Position numbers and translations under genes: made by a program. A stretch of DNA of 64,000 bases from VXYL01 sp965199915. Lineage in GTDB: Bacteria > Pseudomonadota > Gammaproteobacteria > Pseudomonadales > Azotimanducaceae. The notes below the pieces were generated by a model, which saw only the letters and a program-made list of their open reading frames with translations, was not told the DNA's origin and made no database searches. This document shows, piece by piece, positions 17,322-26,151 of the stretch. Location: the NCBI GenBank assembly GCA_965199915.1, contig OZ241348.1, positions 3,348,001 to 3,412,000 on the forward strand. Reading direction: 5' to 3'. Position 1 is the first letter of the stretch. Each line of letters opens with the position of its first letter.

Positions 17322-17530
17322 ACGGATCCGGAACGCCCGCCCGGCCGCCGCTTGTTGCGCGTTGCTTCGCGTCTCGACTGGCATATAGACGGGGCATATA
17401 GGAGGAGCCGCCGAAACGCGCCTCGCTTGCGGAAAGCGTCGTCGGCTCAAGTAGTGCGCCCTCACGGGCGCGTGTCTGTCGCAAACTTGCTTCATGTGTG
17501 AAGATCGTCGCCACTCAGGAAGTTAGGGGC

Positions 17531-18646
17531 ATGGTCAGATTTGTCGAAGCGCTCGCGCTGCTGACCGTGGACGACAGCGGCGATTCGCTCGCCATCCCAA
17601 AAGACGTCCTCGATTGCGCGTGGGCCGGCGCGGTGCTGCTGGACTTGGCGTTTGCCGGGCGCATCGACACCGACTTGCAGGGCCTCGTGGTCGTCGACCG
17701 CACGCCCACCGAAGAGCCGAGCCTCGATCGCGTGCTGAGCAAGATCGCCGATCGACGTTCCAGCGCGGACGCCCGGCGCTGGATTCGCGAGCTGTCGAGC
17801 GACGATGCGGCGAGCATTCGCACGGCGACAACGGCGCGATTGGCGGCCTCGTTGGATCGCGACCGCCGGGCCGCCCTGGGCGAACGCGTTGCCGCCGTGT
17901 TGCAAGACGACCAAATCCCGGACCCTTGGGAGGTCGCGCTGATCTCGTTGCTGGACGCTTGCGATGTGTTGGTGGAAGTCGTGCCGGCGGCGGACGGCAA
18001 CCGCGTTCGCGCCAGAATCGAACAGCTGCGCGGATTGGATCTGATCGGCCGCGAAGTCGCCGGTGCCGTCGCCGACATCGAACGCACCGCCATCCTCGCC
18101 GTGCGCACACGATCGGCGCGCTTTCGGCGTCTGCTGTTGCACATCGCAGTGGCCGCGGCGGTGGCCTGCTTCGGGACGCTGGCGCTGCCCCGCATCCCCA
18201 TCCCCGATCGCTTCGGCGCGACCGTCTTCGAGCGTCTGTGGTTGCACGACCTCTGGCAACAGTGGAGCGGCTACGCGCTGCTGGCCTTCAGCGGCGTTGG
18301 CTTGCTGGCGCTGCTGTCCTTGCGGGTGAAGGCCATCGCCCGCGCCGGCGGCACGCACTGGTGGCGGGCGGCGCACATCGGCTTCGGCGCGGGTTGTCTG
18401 CTGCTCTTGTTCGCCCACACCGGCTTTCGTTTGGGCACCCGCCTGAACGCCGCGCTGATGGCGTGCTACCTGGGGGTGCTGCTGCTCGGCGCCTTGACCG
18501 CCATCGCCACCTACGGGGCGCAGCCGCTACGCAAACTTGGCGCGACGCCGAAGCTGCGCGCCCATCTGCTGCGATTGCACTGGCTCGCGCTCGTTCCGTT
18601 GCCGGCGCTGGTTGTCGTTCACATCCTGGTGGTCTATTGGTATTGA
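17531..18646 (+). CDS. GPP34 domain fused to a di-haem cytochrome b-like membrane domain
   Basis: Residues 1 to about 150 match the GPP34 (Golgi phosphoprotein 3-like) fold, with AGAVLLDLAFAGRID and GLVVVDRTPTEEPSLDRVLSKI; this family binds phosphoinositides in eukaryotes. From residue 200 the protein has four membrane helices. Histidines 282 and 296 lie in one helix and 350 and 364 in another, each pair 14 residues apart. That is the classical spacing for two b haems held in a four-helix bundle. I infer a quinol-linked electron carrier handing electrons to the multihaem cytochrome encoded 7 bp downstream. I start at the ATG at 17531, which follows an AGGGG-like site; a GTG at 17498 is the alternative. 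Confidence 0.7.
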   Translation: MVRFVEALALLTVDDSGDSLAIPKDVLDCAWAGAVLLDLAFAGRIDTDLQGLVVVDRTPTEEPSLDRVLSKIADRRSSADARRWIRELSSDDAASIRTATTARLAASLDRDRRAALGERVAAVLQDDQIPDPWEVALISLLDACDVLVEVVPAADGNRVRARIEQLRGLDLIGREVAGAVADIERTAILAVRTRSARFRRLLLHIAVAAAVACFGTLALPRIPIPDRFGATVFERLWLHDLWQQWSGYALLAFSGVGLLALLSLRVKAIARAGGTHWWRAAHIGFGAGCLLLLFAHTGFRLGTRLNAALMACYLGVLLLGALTAIATYGAQPLRKLGATPKLRAHLLRLHWLALVPLPALVVVHILVVYWY

Positions 18647-18653
18647 CTGGCGC

Positions 18654-20123
18654 ATGTCACGCAAGGCGGCAATCGCGGTTCTGTGGGCTTCGGGAACGCT
18701 GCTCGCCACGGCGGTGGCGACGTTGTGGATGACGGTGGCGGGGCCGCGCACGGTGTTCCTCGTCGGCGAGACGACAACCGCGCACCACCAAATCGAAATG
18801 GCTTGCGAGACCTGCCACGCGGCGCCGGCTTTCGCCAGTCCCGATGCGGCATCGGAAGCGTTGAACAAGGCTTGCCGAGGCTGCCACGCGGACGAATTGC
18901 GCGCCGCCGAGGACAGCCATGCGGCCAAGCTCTTCCGCGGCCCCAGGATGGCGCGCTACCGGCAAGCCCTCGATCCGCGCCTTTGCACGAGCTGCCATCT
19001 TGAACACCGGCCCGAGATCACCCGCCCGGGCGCCGTGACGGTGGCGATGGACTTCTGCATCGCCTGCCACGGCGAGGGCGAGCAGGACGTTCGCGCCGCC
19101 CGCGCGAGCCACGCCGGCCTTGGCTTCGACACCTGCGCGTCCGCCGGCTGTCACAACTACCACGACAACCGGGCGCTGTACGAGGACTTTCTGCTTCGGC
19201 ACGCCGACGATCCGCAGCATCTCTCGGTGCCCGCGCATGGGCCATCGGCGCTCGCCCGTTCGCAGCGGTCGCGCCCCGCCCCGCCGCCCCGCGCCAACGC
19301 CCCCGCCGAAGCGGTTGCGGCGCCCGTTTTATTGGAATGGACGCATTCCGCGCACGCGGCCGCGGCGGTGAACTGCAGCGACTGCCACGCGCTTGGCGCA
19401 GCCTCCGGCGCCGCGGCCGCGGACATCGCGGCGGCTTGGGTCGCGGCACCTGGCACGGCGTCGTGCGTCAACTGCCACCGTGCACAGGCGAGCACATTCG
19501 CGCAAGGCCGGCACGGGATGCGCGGCCATGCGCTTGTCGCGGCTCCGCGGGATGCCGAACAAGCGCTGACGGCTATCGGGCTCGGCGCGGAAGCGGCCGC
19601 GGCCGCCGCGGCGTGGTTCGCGGACCCGCCACGACCGTCGACGATGACCGTGGCCGAGGCGCGCTTGCCGATGCGCGCGGATGCGCGGCACAGAACCCTC
19701 GATTGCGTGAGCTGCCACGGCGCCCACGCGGTGGACGTTCGATTCGCCGCCGCCGAGGCTTGCGCCGGCTGCCATGCGGACGCCCACACCCGTGCCTATT
19801 TCCAAAGCGCCCACTACGACTTGTGGCGAGCGGAGCTCGACGGCGCCGCGTCCGGCAGCGGAGTGAGCTGCGCCACCTGCCACATGGCCAAACGAACGCA
19901 CCGCGGCCGGGCGGCGACCAGTCACAACCAAAGCGAACTCTTGCGACCGAACGAAAAGATGATCCGGCCGGTTTGCTTGCATTGCCACGGCCTCGGCTTC
20001 TCGATGGACGCGCTGGCGGATTCCGAGCTCGTGGCGCGCAACTTCCGCGGTGCGCCTAGCGCCCATGTGCCAAGCATCGACTGGGCGGTTCGCCACGCGG
20101 CGGCCGCGGAGGCCGGTCGTTGA
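18654..20123 (+). CDS. membrane-anchored multihaem cytochrome c (11 haem sites)
   Basis: An N-terminal hydrophobic segment (residues 6-30) is followed by ten CXXCH haem-attachment motifs (CETCH, CRGCH, CTSCH, CIACH, CSDCH, CVNCH, CVSCH, CAGCH, CATCH, CLHCH) and one wider CX4CH (CASAGCH). The 489-residue protein is therefore expected to carry eleven c-type haems in the periplasm. It starts 7 bp after the di-haem cytochrome b gene. The pair resembles a quinol-oxidising module of the NapC/NrfH or octahaem-reductase kind, but I cannot assign a substrate. An Ala/Pro-rich linker (about residues 200-222) divides two haem-rich halves. Confidence 0.85.
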   Translation: MSRKAAIAVLWASGTLLATAVATLWMTVAGPRTVFLVGETTTAHHQIEMACETCHAAPAFASPDAASEALNKACRGCHADELRAAEDSHAAKLFRGPRMARYRQALDPRLCTSCHLEHRPEITRPGAVTVAMDFCIACHGEGEQDVRAARASHAGLGFDTCASAGCHNYHDNRALYEDFLLRHADDPQHLSVPAHGPSALARSQRSRPAPPPRANAPAEAVAAPVLLEWTHSAHAAAAVNCSDCHALGAASGAAAADIAAAWVAAPGTASCVNCHRAQASTFAQGRHGMRGHALVAAPRDAEQALTAIGLGAEAAAAAAAWFADPPRPSTMTVAEARLPMRADARHRTLDCVSCHGAHAVDVRFAAAEACAGCHADAHTRAYFQSAHYDLWRAELDGAASGSGVSCATCHMAKRTHRGRAATSHNQSELLRPNEKMIRPVCLHCHGLGFSMDALADSELVARNFRGAPSAHVPSIDWAVRHAAAAEAGR

Positions 20124-20182
20124 CAGTTTGGGCCGACCGGCCTATGAAGGGACATACCGCTCCAAAAGCACCGGGAGGTGCC

Positions 20183-20755
20183 ATGAACAGGACCAAACGC
20201 ACACTCGTTGGCTGGGCCGCTGGCCTCGCAGTGATTGGCAGCATCGGCGCGCTCGCCGACGACGAGGGCGTGTCCTATCGCCGGCTGGCGGACATGCTGC
20301 AGCTGGTGGTGGCCTCGGATCGCGAAGCGTACACGCGCATGGTGGTGCAGCGGCTGACGCGGGACGAGCAGGTGATCACCGCTTCCGAGCACTTCCGCGA
20401 CGAATCGGCGCTCCCGCTGCCCGCGCAGATGTTTCGTTTCGGCGCGGAACTGGTGTCCGACAAGACCGACGAGCTCTCCTACTCGCTGCTCTCGCTACAT
20501 CCCATCAACCGCAAGAACGGTCCCGCCACGGCCATTGAAGAGAGGGGCCTCAAGCAGGTTGCGGACAATCCGGAGCAGAACTTCTATGGCGAGGAGGAGC
20601 TGGACGGCGAGCGCTACTTCGTGGCCGTCTATCCCGACCGCGCGGTCGCAGAGGCGTGTGTGAACTGCCACAACAACCACAAGGATTCGCCACGCCGCGA
20701 CGCCAAGGTGGGCGACGTGATGGGCGCGGTGGTCATTCGCCTGCTGATGCCGTGA
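20183..20755 (+). CDS. single-haem DUF3365 periplasmic protein
   Basis: A strong ribosome binding site (GGGAGGTG) precedes the ATG at 20183. The 190-residue protein has a signal peptide (LVGWAAGLAVIGSIGALA), the segment LLSLHPINRKNGPA, and one haem motif CVNCHNNHKDSPR near the C-terminus, followed by VGDVMGAVVIRL. This is the DUF3365 / Tll0287-like haem-binding domain, often a sensor domain of kinases or cyclases; here it stands alone. Placed right after the multihaem cytochrome gene, it probably belongs to the same redox set, as an electron carrier or sensor. Confidence 0.8.
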   Translation: MNRTKRTLVGWAAGLAVIGSIGALADDEGVSYRRLADMLQLVVASDREAYTRMVVQRLTRDEQVITASEHFRDESALPLPAQMFRFGAELVSDKTDELSYSLLSLHPINRKNGPATAIEERGLKQVADNPEQNFYGEEELDGERYFVAVYPDRAVAEACVNCHNNHKDSPRRDAKVGDVMGAVVIRLLMP

Positions 20756-20812
20756 CAGTCCAGCGCGCCCTTGGCTGCAAGCGCAACGCACACCGTCGCG
20801 ACGCCGATTGGC

Positions 20813-20818
20813 TATAAT
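20813..20818 (+). promoter_or_regulatory. possible -10 box for rph-pyrE
   Basis: A perfect TATAAT lies 34 bp upstream of the rph start. No convincing -35 hexamer is seen at the right distance, so this is only a candidate promoter. Confidence 0.35.
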
Positions 20819-20851
20819 CGCCCCCGCCAAGCGAACAAAAAGAGGCCCGCA

Positions 20852-21556
20852 ATGGCGACACGGCCAAGCGGACGCGCACCCAACGAGGCGCGCCCGGTGA
20901 ACATCGTTCGTCACTACACCAAGCACTCCGCCGGATCCGTTCTCGTCGAGTTCGGCGACACCCGCGTGATCTGCACCGCGAGCGTTGAGAACCAAGTGCC
21001 CCCGTTCCTGCGCGGCCAAGGCCGCGGCTGGATCACCGCCGAATACGGAATGCTGCCCGGGGCGACGCACACGCGCGGCGAGCGCGAGGCCGCGCGGGGC
21101 AAGCAAAGCGGCCGCACCGTGGAAATACAGCGGTTGATCGGACGCTCGCTGCGCGCCGCCGTGGACATGAAGGCGCTGGGCGAACGCGCCGTGAAAGTGG
21201 ATTGCGACGTGATCCAAGCGGATGGCGGCACGCGCACGGCGTCCATCACCGGCGGCTGCGTGGCTCTGGCCGACGCGCTCGGCAAAGTTGCGCCGCAGGC
21301 GTTTGTCGGCTTGGTCGCGTCCGTTTCCGTGGGGATTCACCGCAACCAGTGCCTGCTGGACTTGGACTACGCCGAGGACTCGAAGGCGCAAACCGACATG
21401 AACGTGGTGATGATGGACGGACGCGGCTACATTGAAGTGCAAGGCACCGCGGAGAACGGCGCGTTCGCGCGGCAATCGCTCGACGAGCTGCTGTCGCTGG
21501 CGGAGGCCGGAATCGCCGGCCTGTTCGAGACGCAACGAAGGGCGTTGGCCGCATGA
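20852..21556 (+). CDS. rph: ribonuclease PH
   Basis: RNase PH trims tRNA 3' ends by phosphorolysis. The 234-residue product starts MATRPSGRAPNEARPVNI and contains GDTRVICTASVE, the active-site region GWITAEYGMLPGATHTRGERE, and DCDVIQADGGTRTASITGG, all conserved in the family. The frame is open to 20771, but the start at 20852 fits homologues. pyrE follows with a 4-bp overlap, the standard rph-pyrE operon. Confidence 0.96.
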   Translation: MATRPSGRAPNEARPVNIVRHYTKHSAGSVLVEFGDTRVICTASVENQVPPFLRGQGRGWITAEYGMLPGATHTRGEREAARGKQSGRTVEIQRLIGRSLRAAVDMKALGERAVKVDCDVIQADGGTRTASITGGCVALADALGKVAPQAFVGLVASVSVGIHRNQCLLDLDYAEDSKAQTDMNVVMMDGRGYIEVQGTAENGAFARQSLDELLSLAEAGIAGLFETQRRALAA

Positions 21557-22296
21557 CCGATCACTCGAGAGACGGCGCTTGGCCGAAGCGCGCGCCGGGG
21601 AAGGGAGGCGACCGGCAGCCCCGCAATCGCCACCCTTACCGCCGCCCGGCGCGGCAATCCCGATTCGTCCACGCCATGATTGAACGCGGCGTGCTCTCGT
21701 TCGGAGACTTCGAGCTCAAATCCGGCCGCCGCAGCCCCTATTTTCTGAACCTCGGCATGGTCGCGGATGCGCCCGGTCTCGCCATCCTCGGCAGCGTTTT
21801 CGCGGCCGAAGTGCGGCGTCTGCGGACGCGTCCGGACGTGTTGTTCGGTCCGGCCTACAAGGGCATCGCGATTGCCGTCAGCACGGCGCTGGCCCTCGCC
21901 AAAGACGACTTCACCAAGGTGGGCGTCGCGTACAACCGCAAGGAGGAGAAGGCGCACGGCGAGCGCGGCCTGCTGGTGGGCGCGCCGGTGACCGGCAAGA
22001 AAGTCGCCATCGTCGACGACGTGGTGACGGACGGCGCGGTCAAGCGCCAAGCGTTCGACATGGTGACCGCGGCCGGCGCCGAAGTGGTGGGCGTCGTGCT
22101 CGCGTTCGATCGCCAAGAACCCGTCAGCTTGCAGGCGAATGCGCCGAGCGCGGTGCAAGCCTTGGAGCAAAACTTCGGCGTCCCGGTGCGTTGCGTGGCC
22201 AACGTGGACGATGTGGTGAGCTATTTGCGCCACGACGACCGCTACGCCGCCGAGCACCAGCGTTTGCGCGCATACCGCAACGGATTACGGGGCTAG
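21553..22296 (+). CDS. pyrE: orotate phosphoribosyltransferase
   Basis: PyrE converts orotate and PRPP to orotidine monophosphate in pyrimidine synthesis. The signature KKVAIVDDVVTDGAVKRQAF (PRPP-binding loop) is clear, together with FELKSGRRSPYFLNLG and GPAYKGIAIA. From the overlapping ATG (ATGA with rph) the protein has 247 residues, including a basic N-terminal extension of about 40 residues not typical of the family. The ATG (MIERGVLSF) at 21676 would give the normal length of about 206, so the start is uncertain. Confidence 0.93.
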   Translation: MTDHSRDGAWPKRAPGKGGDRQPRNRHPYRRPARQSRFVHAMIERGVLSFGDFELKSGRRSPYFLNLGMVADAPGLAILGSVFAAEVRRLRTRPDVLFGPAYKGIAIAVSTALALAKDDFTKVGVAYNRKEEKAHGERGLLVGAPVTGKKVAIVDDVVTDGAVKRQAFDMVTAAGAEVVGVVLAFDRQEPVSLQANAPSAVQALEQNFGVPVRCVANVDDVVSYLRHDDRYAAEHQRLRAYRNGLRG

Positions 22297-22341
22297 AACG
22301 CCCTTGCGGGCCCTTTGGAGTTTGCTCCGCGAACTCCGCGC
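22297..22341 (-). repeat. dispersed double-hairpin repeat, divergent copy
   Basis: Just after the pyrE stop come a GC stem (GCCCTTGCGGGCC) and a second palindrome, GGAGTTTG CTCCG CGAACTCC. Related copies lie at 28448-28491, 29994-30036 and 63822-64000. It may also end transcription of rph-pyrE. Confidence 0.55.
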
Positions 22342-22373
22342 CAAGTTGCCAAGCTCAACCGCAGTGAAGGTCA

Positions 22374-23507
22374 ATGCCGCTCAAGGAATCTAGCGCACCC
22401 ACCGAGGCGGTGTTGATCCCGGTATTCAACGAAGCGCCGGTGATCGGCGGCTTCCTCACCGAACTGGCGGCGTGCGCCAATGGCCGAAGGGTGTATCTCT
22501 TGGACAGCGATTCCGGAGACGACACCGTCGCCGAGGCGCGCGCCGCAGCCGCCGGCGCCGGCTTGGATCTCGTCGTCGTGCCGTGCCCGCCGGGACTGTC
22601 CGCGGCGATTCGCCACGGCGTTGAGCAGTCCGCGGAGGAGCGGCTGGCGGTGATCGACGGCGACGGTCAGCATCCTCCGGCCGTTCTCGACGCCTTGTTC
22701 GACGTCTTGGAGGCCGATCACGACCTCGCGGTGGCGTCGCGCATGGCGCAGGGGGCATCCGTCTCGGGCGAGTGGCCAAGACACCGGCGCCTGCTCACCA
22801 AAGTGCTGTTGACGGTGGCGCGCCTTGGCGGGCGCTGCCACGGAATCGCGGATCCCCTGTCCGGATGTTTCGCGTTGCGGCGCCCGGTTTGGGAGCGCGT
22901 TGCTGCGCGGTTCGAGACGGGCGGATTCAAGTTCCTGCTGGATTTGCTGACCGTCGCGCCGCGCCTGCGCGCGGCCGAGACGCCCATCGTGTTTCGCGCC
23001 CGCCCGCGCGGCCACAGCAAGGTGGCGGCCCATGTGCTTTGGGAACTGGCCAACTCCTTGGCGTGGAACCTGCTGCGCGGGCGACTGCCCCGGCGCTTGG
23101 TCGCGTTCGGCACGGTGGGCGTGTCCGGCAGCTTTGCCGACGCCGCAATCACCGGGGTGTTGCACTCGCTGATCGGCGTGCCATTCTGGATCGCACGTCC
23201 CGCCGGGATCCTAGTCGGCATGACGAACAACTTCCTGCTGAACAACCTCGTCACCTTTCGCGACCGGCGGCGGGCACCGGGGCAGCTGCTGCGAGGCTGG
23301 CTGCTGTACGCGGGTTGCCAGTCCTTCGGCTCGCTCACCAACTACGGCACGTCGATCACGCTCAACTGGCTCGGCCTTTGGTGGCCGCTCGCATTGCTTT
23401 GCGGCATTGTCGCCGGCGTGACGTTGAACTACCTCTCGGCCAACCGCATGGTCTGGCGCAAGACCCCTTGGAGCAACCCGCTTTCCGATGCCCGTGGCAA
23501 AAATTGA
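22374..23507 (+). CDS. GT2 glycosyltransferase fused to a GtrA-like membrane domain
   Basis: The N-terminal half is a dolichol-phosphate-mannose-synthase-like GT2 domain, with VLIPVFNEAPVIGGFL, LLDSDSGDDT and the DXD-type VIDGDGQHPPAVLDAL. The C-terminal 130 residues have four membrane helices in the GtrA pattern (LVAFGTVGVSGSFADAAIT, NFLLNNLVTFRDRR, NYLSANRMVWRK). Such fusions probably transfer a sugar to an undecaprenyl carrier and help move it across the inner membrane. The gene stands alone between pyrE and prfB; its pathway is unknown. Confidence 0.85.
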   Translation: MPLKESSAPTEAVLIPVFNEAPVIGGFLTELAACANGRRVYLLDSDSGDDTVAEARAAAAGAGLDLVVVPCPPGLSAAIRHGVEQSAEERLAVIDGDGQHPPAVLDALFDVLEADHDLAVASRMAQGASVSGEWPRHRRLLTKVLLTVARLGGRCHGIADPLSGCFALRRPVWERVAARFETGGFKFLLDLLTVAPRLRAAETPIVFRARPRGHSKVAAHVLWELANSLAWNLLRGRLPRRLVAFGTVGVSGSFADAAITGVLHSLIGVPFWIARPAGILVGMTNNFLLNNLVTFRDRRRAPGQLLRGWLLYAGCQSFGSLTNYGTSITLNWLGLWWPLALLCGIVAGVTLNYLSANRMVWRKTPWSNPLSDARGKN

Positions 23508-23559
23508 CGCACCGTGAAGTGGGCTAGAATCTCCGATCTTCTCGTTGCGCGGCGTGGCA

Positions 23560-24658
23560 ATGGCCGAAATAACCTCCATTCGCGAATCCTCGAAGAATTT
23601 GAGCGGGCGCGCCGCGGCGCTGAGGGGGTACCTTTGACCACGCCGCGAAGAAAGCGCGTCTGGAAGAGGTGGAACGCGAACTCGCCGCGCCCGACCTGTG
23701 GAACGACCCGCCGCGGGCGCAAGCCCTCGGCCGCGAACGCGCGGCCTTGGAAGGCGTCGTGCATGGGTTGGACGACGTCGCCCAGGCCCTCGACGACCTA
23801 GCCGAACTCACCGACATGGCCGCCGCCGAGAACGACGGCGAGGCGTTGGACGACATCGCGGCGGAACTGGAGACGGTCGACCAGCGGCTGGCGGCCGTGG
23901 AGTTTCGGCGCATGTTCCAAGGTGAGCAGGACGCCGCCAACGCGTTCCTCGAGATTCAAGCCGGTTCGGGCGGCACCGAGGCGCAGGACTGGGCCGAGAT
24001 GCTGCTGCGCATGTATTTGCGCTGGGGCGAAAAGCGCGGTTTCGCCACCGAGATCACGGAGCTGTCGCCCGGCGATGTGGCCGGCGTCAAGAGCGCGGCG
24101 GTGCAGTTCGGCGGCGACCTCGCCTACGGCTGGCTGCGCACGGAGACCGGCGTGCATCGGCTGGTGCGCAAGTCGCCGTTCGACTCCGGCAACCGCCGCC
24201 ACACCTCCTTCGCATCCGTGTTCGTCTCCGCGGAGATAGACGACGACATCGTGATCGACATCGATCCTGCGGATGTGCGCACGGACACCTACCGGGCCAG
24301 CGGCGCCGGCGGCCAGCATGTGAACCGCACCGACTCCGCCGTGCGCCTGACGCATCTGGCCACCGGCGTGGTGGTGCAATGCCAAAGCGAACGGTCGCAG
24401 CATCAAAACCGCGACCGCGCGTACAAGCAACTGCGCGCCAAGCTGTACGAGTTGGAAGAGCAGAAACGACGCGAAGCGCAACAGGCCGTCGAGGACTCGA
24501 AAGCCGACATCGGCTGGGGCAGCCAGATTCGCTCCTACGTGCTCGACCAATCCCGCGTCAAGGATCTGCGCACGAACGTGGAGCGCCACGATCCGGACAA
24601 CGTGCTGGACGGGGATCTCGACGATTTCATGGAAGCGAGCTTGAAGGCCGGTCTGTGA
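23560..24658 (+). CDS. prfB: peptide chain release factor 2, with programmed +1 frameshift
   Basis: RF2 releases polypeptides at UGA and UAA. Translation from the ATG at 23560 reaches an in-frame TGA at codon 26 (23635-23637). After a +1 shift it continues from 23636 to 24658, giving 365 residues, the same as in Escherichia coli. The shifted part contains the stop-recognition motif SPF (RKSPFDSGNRRH) and the catalytic GGQ (SGAGGQHVNRTDSAV). The lysS start overlaps its stop (GTGA at 24655-24658). Confidence 0.96.
23623..23638 (+). promoter_or_regulatory. prfB programmed +1 frameshift site
   Basis: The site AGGGGGTACCTTTGAC combines an internal Shine-Dalgarno-like AGGGGG, the slippery CTT codon and an in-frame TGA followed by C. 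It matches the autoregulatory RF2 frameshift signal almost base for base: when RF2 is scarce the ribosome shifts and makes more RF2. Confidence 0.95.
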
Positions 24659-26151
24659 ACGCTCCCGAAAACGACCTGCTAGCCCACCGTCGGCGCAAGC
24701 TCGCGACGTTGCGCGCTCGGGGCGAGGCGTTTCCCAACGCGTTTCGCCGCCGCCATCTGGCGGCCGAGCTGGCGGCCGCGCACGGCGCCGCGGGCAAGGA
24801 GCAGCTGGCCCACTTGGGCGCGACCACCACGGTCGCTGGCCGCGTCGTGCTGCGCCGCATCATGGGTCGCGCGAGTTTCGTGACCCTCGCCGATCCGAGC
24901 GGGCGCATCCAGTGCTACTTGCGCGAAGACGCCTTGGGCAACGACGCCTACGAGGACTTCAAAGCGCTGTGGGACTTGGGCGACATCGTCGGCGTCTCCG
25001 GCACGTTGATGAAAACCAACAAGGGCGAGTTGACCGTGGCGGCGGCGGAGATACAGCTGCTGGTGAAGTCGCTGCGGCCGCTGCCGGAGAAGCACCACGG
25101 CTTGTCCGATCAGGAGGCCCGCTACCGCCACCGCCATTTGGATCTCATCGCCAACGAGCGGGTGCGCGAAGTGTTCCAAGCGCGCGCGCGGGCGGTGCGT
25201 TCGCTGCGCGGCTTCTTCGATCAACGGGGCTTCCTGGAGGTGGAGACGCCGATGATGCATCCCATCCCGGGCGGCGCCGCGGCGCGTCCCTTCGCGACGC
25301 ATCACAACGGCCTGGACATGGATCTCTACTTGCGGGTGGCGCCGGAGCTGTATCTCAAGCGGCTGCTGGTGGGGGGCTTGGAGCGCGTCTACGAGATCAA
25401 CCGCTGCTTCCGCAACGAGGGCCTCTCGCCCCGCCACAACCCGGAGTTCACGACCGTCGAGTTCTATCAGGCGTTCGCGGACCACCACGACCTGATGCGT
25501 TTGACGGAGGAACTGATCCGCCACCTGCTCGCCGACCTCGATCTCGGCGACGGGGTCACGCTGGAAGGCCAACAGATCAAGTTCGGCGACGCGATTCCCC
25601 GGCGCACGATGCGCGAAGCCGTTGCGGAGGCGACCGGCGAGCGCGAAGAGGAACTGGCCGACGCCGCGAAGCTGTCCGCGCTGGCGCGGCGTTTGGGAAT
25701 CGTCCCCCAGGAGGCGTGGGGTTGGGGCCGACTGCTGATGGAGATTTTCGAGGCGCGGGTGGAACCCACGCTGCTGCAACCCACCTTCATCACCGGCCAC
25801 CCGGCGGAAGTCTCGCCACTCGCTCGCCGCAACGCAGACGACCCGGCGATCGCCGATCGCTTCGAACTGTTCGTGGCGGGCCGCGAGATCGCCAACGGCT
25901 TCAGCGAATTGAACGACCCCGAGGAGCAAGCCCGGCGGTTCCGCGCCCAAGCCGCGCTGCGCAGCCAAGGGGATGGCGAAGCCATGCACTACGATCAAGA
26001 CTTCGTGACCGCTCTGGAACACGGCATGCCACCTGCCGCCGGCGAAGGAATCGGCGTGGACCGCCTGGTGATGTTGCTCACGGATTCGCCAACCATCCGC
26101 GAGGTGGTGCTGTTCCCCTTGCTGCGCCCCGCACGCCCTCCCCGCCAATGA
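24655..26151 (+). CDS. lysS: lysyl-tRNA synthetase, class II
   Basis: The 498-residue enzyme charges tRNA-Lys. An N-terminal OB-fold (VAGRVVLRRIMGRASFVTLAD) is followed by class II motif 2 (CFRNEGLSPRHNPEFTTVEF) and motif 3 (GEGIGVDRLVMLLT). The start is the GTG at 24655, overlapping the prfB stop. prfB-lysS is a conserved gammaproteobacterial pair. The stop overlaps the ung start (ATGA). Confidence 0.96.
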   Translation: MNAPENDLLAHRRRKLATLRARGEAFPNAFRRRHLAAELAAAHGAAGKEQLAHLGATTTVAGRVVLRRIMGRASFVTLADPSGRIQCYLREDALGNDAYEDFKALWDLGDIVGVSGTLMKTNKGELTVAAAEIQLLVKSLRPLPEKHHGLSDQEARYRHRHLDLIANERVREVFQARARAVRSLRGFFDQRGFLEVETPMMHPIPGGAAARPFATHHNGLDMDLYLRVAPELYLKRLLVGGLERVYEINRCFRNEGLSPRHNPEFTTVEFYQAFADHHDLMRLTEELIRHLLADLDLGDGVTLEGQQIKFGDAIPRRTMREAVAEATGEREEELADAAKLSALARRLGIVPQEAWGWGRLLMEIFEARVEPTLLQPTFITGHPAEVSPLARRNADDPAIADRFELFVAGREIANGFSELNDPEEQARRFRAQAALRSQGDGEAMHYDQDFVTALEHGMPPAAGEGIGVDRLVMLLTDSPTIREVVLFPLLRPARPPRQ

